Below, one piece after another: positions 59,868 through 64,000 of a stretch of 64,000 nt of DNA. A program made the position numbers and the translations under genes. Source of the DNA: Thuidium tamariscinum. Taxonomy: Eukaryota; Streptophyta; Bryopsida; Hypnales; Thuidiaceae. A model generated the notes under the pieces. That model was not told the origin of the DNA. It ran no database searches and saw only the letters and a list, made by a program, of their open reading frames with translations. The stretch covers positions 62,001 to 126,000 of the forward strand of contig OX344753.2 of assembly GCA_947034885.2 (NCBI GenBank), in the 5' to 3' direction. The number at the start of each line of letters is the position of its first letter. Within the stretch, counting starts at the first letter, position 1.

Positions 59868-60179
59868 TTGGTCTTTTGGAGGTTGGGACTAGTATGGTTA
59901 TGATACATGTTCCATAGTAGTGAGTGGAAGAAGTGAGCGGAAAGCAATTATGAAATGATTGGAATTGGAATACTCTAGAGCCTAGACTTTGATTATAGGT
60001 CCAAAGTACTTTTTGCCTCCCCAAATTTAGAGTAATTTCAATTTGGGGAACAAAATTTTGAAATTTTTTCTATCTCCATATTTCCCATCATCCCTACATG
60101 GGAAAAATTTCCACTGCCTCATATTATGCACAATCTGCTCTGAAATTGCTTAAATGGTCGGTTACAGGTGCTTCAACCT
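59868..60179 (-). mobile_element. TA-flanked miniature element, truncated copy
   Basis: It continues directly after copy 3 in the same orientation. The right end is TACAGGTGCTTCAACCT followed by TA; the left terminus is missing. More mutated than copy 3, so probably older. Confidence 0.65.
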
Positions 60180-60279
60180 TAATCACTTTTGCCCTCAATA
60201 GATCTGCAATAACAACACATGCACATCTATATTGCCAAAAAATGTTGCAAGGTTGAATGCACGCTGCACTTGTTGTTAA

Positions 60280-60543
60280 GAGCATCCCCACCCCTGGCTT
60301 CCCTATCCCTTTCTCTATCCCTTATATTCATCCAAGGAGTTAGGGATAGGGAAGCTCCTCCCCACCGGTCCAGATAGGGATAGGGAAACCACACCAATTC
60401 CCTATTCGGCATCCATTTTGGAAAATTGGGACCCCCTCTACCCCAAATTTTGGAGATAGAGTACGCCGGTGGAAGGGGTTTCTTCCCTATCTGGATGAAA
60501 ACCATCCGGATAGGGATAGGGAAGCTATGGGATGGGGATGCTC
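60280..60543. mobile_element. Tourist-like miniature element, 264 bp, TAA target duplication
   Basis: Ends GAGCATCCCCA and TGGGGATGCTC, flanked by TAA on both sides. Arms continue pairing through GGCTTCCCTATCCC/GGGATAGGGAAGC. Same terminal sequence as the 131-bp element at 20,859 but a different interior. Confidence 0.85.
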
Positions 60544-61224
60544 TAAGCCCCCCTCCTCCAAATTTAAAAATAAATATAAAAATAAATAAATTTCCCCTAA
60601 GCTTGTGTTCTGGACATGGCGGGGCATTCAATCAGAGGGTGCCCAATTCAATATACTTCTAGTAGCTTGAAATAATGTATTGCAACTGAGCACATTTCAT
60701 AACATACAGTAGCATGTTGTAGCACTGCCTTCCTTCTACAGTGAAGGGTGTGGCATATTCCACACCTGAGCAACCTCTCCATCCTCCACCTCTCCACTTC
60801 CTTTAGTAGTTATTGATGAAACACTATTGGAGGGTCAAATATTCCACATCCTCCAAAGGCAGTTCCAACCAATGCTACTGAATGTTATGTTGAATTGTTG
60901 TGGACAAGTGAAATTTTTGTAAAATCCTGATATGCAACTATTGGTTTATAATACTAAATACACATGGTCACACAACTTGTCAGGACCTATTGTCACAAAG
61001 GATGGTCACGATTGCATCCCTTAAGTTATATTTCAACCTCTCATTTTGAATGTTTTTCATTTGATTTTGTAAGACTTCAATGGGCTATCCAATCCATGTT
61101 CTCCTAAATTCAATGTTACACTGCACTAGGTCTTTGCTTATTTATTATTTTATTTTATTTGAAATAAATAAATACAAGTAGTCAAGTAGTCATCTAATGG
61201 CTCCATCAATTAGTGCACCAATTA
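60544..61224. other. Gene-free stretch with a diverged repeat
   Basis: Positions about 60,690-60,910 share GTGTGGCATATTCCACACC and GCTACTGAATGTTATG motifs with 3,960-4,340 and 13,230-13,810. No gene. Confidence 0.4.
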
Positions 61225-61623
61225 TGGTACAACCACCTACAGTCAACGAATTAAGCAATTCCACACATGTTCTAGAGCCGTAAAGGCAATGTAAAATTTT
61301 TGTCATCTAAGAAGATAGAAATCACAAAGATTGTCAATTTTTCATGATTTTTTCTTTGGATTCAAGTTAGTTTTAGAAGCCAAATATTGGCCTAAAATTG
61401 ATTACCAATATGTAGAATCTTCCAATTATGATTATTCAAGACTACTTTCCCCTCACTACTTCAAGACATATGTCATGAATTTATTAGTTCGAATTTGAAA
61501 AAAGAGTAAAAGGCACATTCTAAACTTTGGTTGGAAATTTGTTCCTACTTTGGTTGGAAATAGCTAGACCTATAGGTTGGGTATGGATCCTTGGTTGGCA
61601 CTTGGCAATGAGTGGTTTTACCT
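61225..61623 (+). mobile_element. TA-flanked miniature element, copy 4, diverged
   Basis: Starts TGGTACAACCACCTACAGTC and ends GAGTGGTTTTACCT with TA on both sides; the interior follows copies 1-3 but with many substitutions. Confidence 0.7.
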
Positions 61624-61945
61624 TAGTACAGAACAAATTGAGGAGCCGATCCAAAATAGATGGATAAAAAATCATTTCTATTAGTTAGTATGCAATTGAT
61701 CATGGGAATTTGCTTTTGTGTGTTATCCACTTCTAGTTTAGGGTACAAAATGTACAAAGTGATTGAGATAAAAACTTGTGTACAAAGTGCTCAAAATAAG
61801 TTACCATATGTGTAGGCCAATTTTGGCAAGTTCATGCTAAAATACTCTACCTTTTGTAATTTGACAATTTGGCAAACGCACAGGAATTTCTTAATTTTCA
61901 GCATTTTATAGGGATACTCTTAAGTTTTGGAATGATTCTTTCTAT

Positions 61946-62022
61946 TACTATACCAAAACATGGTAAAAAAAACCATAGTCATTTTTGACTACGATTTTTT
62001 TTTACCATGTTTTAGTATAGTG
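61946..62022. mobile_element. Tiny hairpin element, 77 bp, TAT target duplication
   Basis: Arms TACTATACCAAAACATGGTA and TACCATGTTTTAGTATAGTG pair almost perfectly around a centre containing ATAGTCA/TGACTA. TAT lies on both sides. The CACTATA-like end and three-base duplication suggest a minimal CACTA derivative. Confidence 0.65.
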
Positions 62023-64000
62023 TATTCATGCACAAATGTGTTCCTTTTTCTAATATTCTCAAGAACAATTTCTTCAAATTTTAGAAATAGTTGTAAATAA
62101 TTTTCTAAATTTTGACATTTCTCGAATTTTTCGAGTTATTTACAAAATTGACCTACATGTATGGTACAATAGGGATAAAAAAAAGTTAGTCGTGACTGGT
62201 AATTTATTTAATTACTACAAATTCTATTTTTTCTCCTAATTTTTTTTCCTCTTTAATATGCTATCCAAAAAAAAATATAGTAAATTATTGATGTACTTCT
62301 ATTATATAGTATATGAAGGTCTAATTTGGTTTTCTAGTGGCAAAATTGAATTTCCATGTCAAATTCTCAAATTCCACGTCACTTCATGCCACTCATAAGT
62401 TGGCATGTGGTATTATTTTTACAAAAATTGACTTCAGTTTTTTCAAATCTAACCTTTGTGTAGGATATAATATAGAATATAATTATAATTTCTCTTTTAG
62501 ATGAATAGTGAAATAGAGGTTTTTAGACATTTTTAGTTTCAAATGATTTTTCATTCAATTATCCATTGTCTTCCCCCTTCCCTTAGACTTGGTTATCCTA
62601 CCCCACCCCTTCTTGTATTTTCCAAAATCAATTTGGTCAACAATCAATATTGGCTAATGCCATTTCTATATGTATTATATATGTATTTCTTGTCCATATT
62701 TGTATTCCATATTTGTCTTTTATATCATATATGTACCCATATCCAAAAGTATATGTATCCTATAGTGTTTATTTTTCAAGATCTAAACAACATTAGAGAG
62801 GGTTGTTTATGAGATCAATGACTCTTGGTTTTTACCGAGGAAATAAGTTCATATTGTAGGAAGTATTGAAATATGTTATAAGCTAGGGAGAAACACTCAT
62901 TCCCAAATGAGTTCCTTATAGTGGACTATAGACTCACCCAATTGCGGCAGTAGAGTTTTCTTAATGTAGACACTACATGCTTGATTCTAATTGGTTGATG
63001 CATTTCAAGGACACATATAAATATTTGATTAGCTCAATGTTGATTTTAGCAGGGTTTAGTTTTGGATGCACCTATTGCACAATTTTAGTGGTTTAGGGAG
63101 CCAACACTTTGAAAAATCTGAGAAATTATATACAACATCTGAAAAATCTAATTTTTTTAATATTCAAGATTTTCACTTGCTAATATTAGAAAAATATCAT
63201 TTTAAAAAAAACTGCCTCCAAGTATGCTGAATTTTTTATTTGGATGGTTTTGGATGCTTCCACTATAGAAAAGGGCTTGAAAACAATTTGGGCACTCAAG
63301 ACCATCCTACGGGGATGCTAGTTTGTAAGCCTGTGAGCTTGTGAGCCTCCATTTTTTTATCCATTTAAGATTCCTAAATCTATTAAGGACCTATGACCGT
63401 GGAATTAAATGCAAGGATCTATAGTCCGAATGAAAAACAAATGAAATTGTTACTATGTGATTTTGTCCCCCAAAATTGAACCAAAATATATTTTCAAATT
63501 GGAATATTATAAAAAATAGGAAATATTTTGTAAACAACACATGATGATGAAAATAAGTGAATCCAGTAGTCTAGGATATCTTACTACAAAGACATATATG
63601 AAAAAAATACAATACATCATAACACCATTATTTAAGGAGGACATTTATCAAGTTAAAAATAGAAGGGGCCATAAACATGGATTGTAGAGGTTGAATATAA
63701 ATTTGGTGATAGGCAAAATATTACAAGCACTATATCATGAACAATGGTTTTGAGCTTATGACTAAGGAATAAATGTAGTCTTAATTGTTGGTCTTTATGT
63801 AAATTTAAAGAATGAAAATGGTCCTGTCTTATTTTATTTTATTTTTATAACAATGCTTTAAAATTAAAAACAAAAACAATCTTGGATAGAAAATATTTAA
63901 AATATACATGATAGTCATATATTATATACTAAATATATGTATTAACCTAGAATGAAGTAAGCAACTATTTTTCTAGTGAATGGCTTTATTTTTCGACTAT
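62023..64000. other. AT-rich gene-free stretch
   Basis: No gene, RNA or element boundary is supported. An 89-codon open frame at 62,543 is hydrophobic but lies in low-complexity AT-rich DNA and has no family features. Confidence 0.5.

Noticed and set aside
1..64000. tRNA or rRNA genes
   Set aside because: I looked for T-loop-like GTTCGA phrases with a supporting cloverleaf and for rRNA landmarks and found none that held up.

Overview
This window looks like nuclear DNA from a land plant or close relative. It is very AT-rich and almost entirely repeats and decaying transposon-associated genes. The plant assignment rests on a hAT transposase with a DUF659 core, CACTA-type and TA- or TTA-flanked miniature elements, and a short interstitial run of the plant telomere heptamer TTTAGGG near 42.1 kb. 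I cannot name the species. I saw no rRNA, tRNA, CRISPR array, bacterial-style operon or recognisable LTR-retrotransposon gag or pol.

Layout. Positions 1-23,700 hold AT-rich intergenic DNA, TTAA-flanked elements, several foldback miniature elements and a 140-bp tandem array (6.0-6.7 kb), with no gene I can defend. At 23.7-25.4 kb three CACTA-type miniature elements and one larger CACTA end crowd around a broken gene remnant; one insertion splits its reading frame cleanly. At 25.9-27.1 kb a short near-palindromic CCAAATTGG-like motif recurs roughly 28 times. Positions 27.4-31.4 kb are again nested mobile elements.

The gene-bearing part is 31.8-55.6 kb. On the minus strand lie a hAT transposase broken by one frameshift (33.3-36.4 kb), a gene with a conserved N-terminal domain, coiled coil and RING-H2 finger broken by one frameshift and two stops (38.3-41.6 kb), and an intact 359-residue protein that shares the same N-terminal domain and carries a UIM-like motif (52.0-53.1 kb). 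On the plus strand lie a second, very decayed hAT remnant (43.4-44.1 kb), a protein-kinase-like gene with one TGA stop (46.0-47.5 kb), and an acidic-tailed gene of unknown function with eight in-frame stops and no frameshift (53.75-55.56 kb).

The most striking pattern is a CpG-dense array of CGGACGG-type repeats about 160-300 bp upstream of the start codon of four of these genes, on either strand. A fifth array sits beside a hAT-like CAGGG terminus at 31,842, and a matching inverted terminus CCCTG lies at 53,750. My inference is that the hAT transposase and the other genes belong to related elements, or share captured promoter or subterminal modules. The ubiquitin-related motifs (RING-H2, UIM-like) and the kinase-like gene would then be cargo or self-encoded accessory genes. 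Positions 55.6-64.0 kb return to gene-free repeats.
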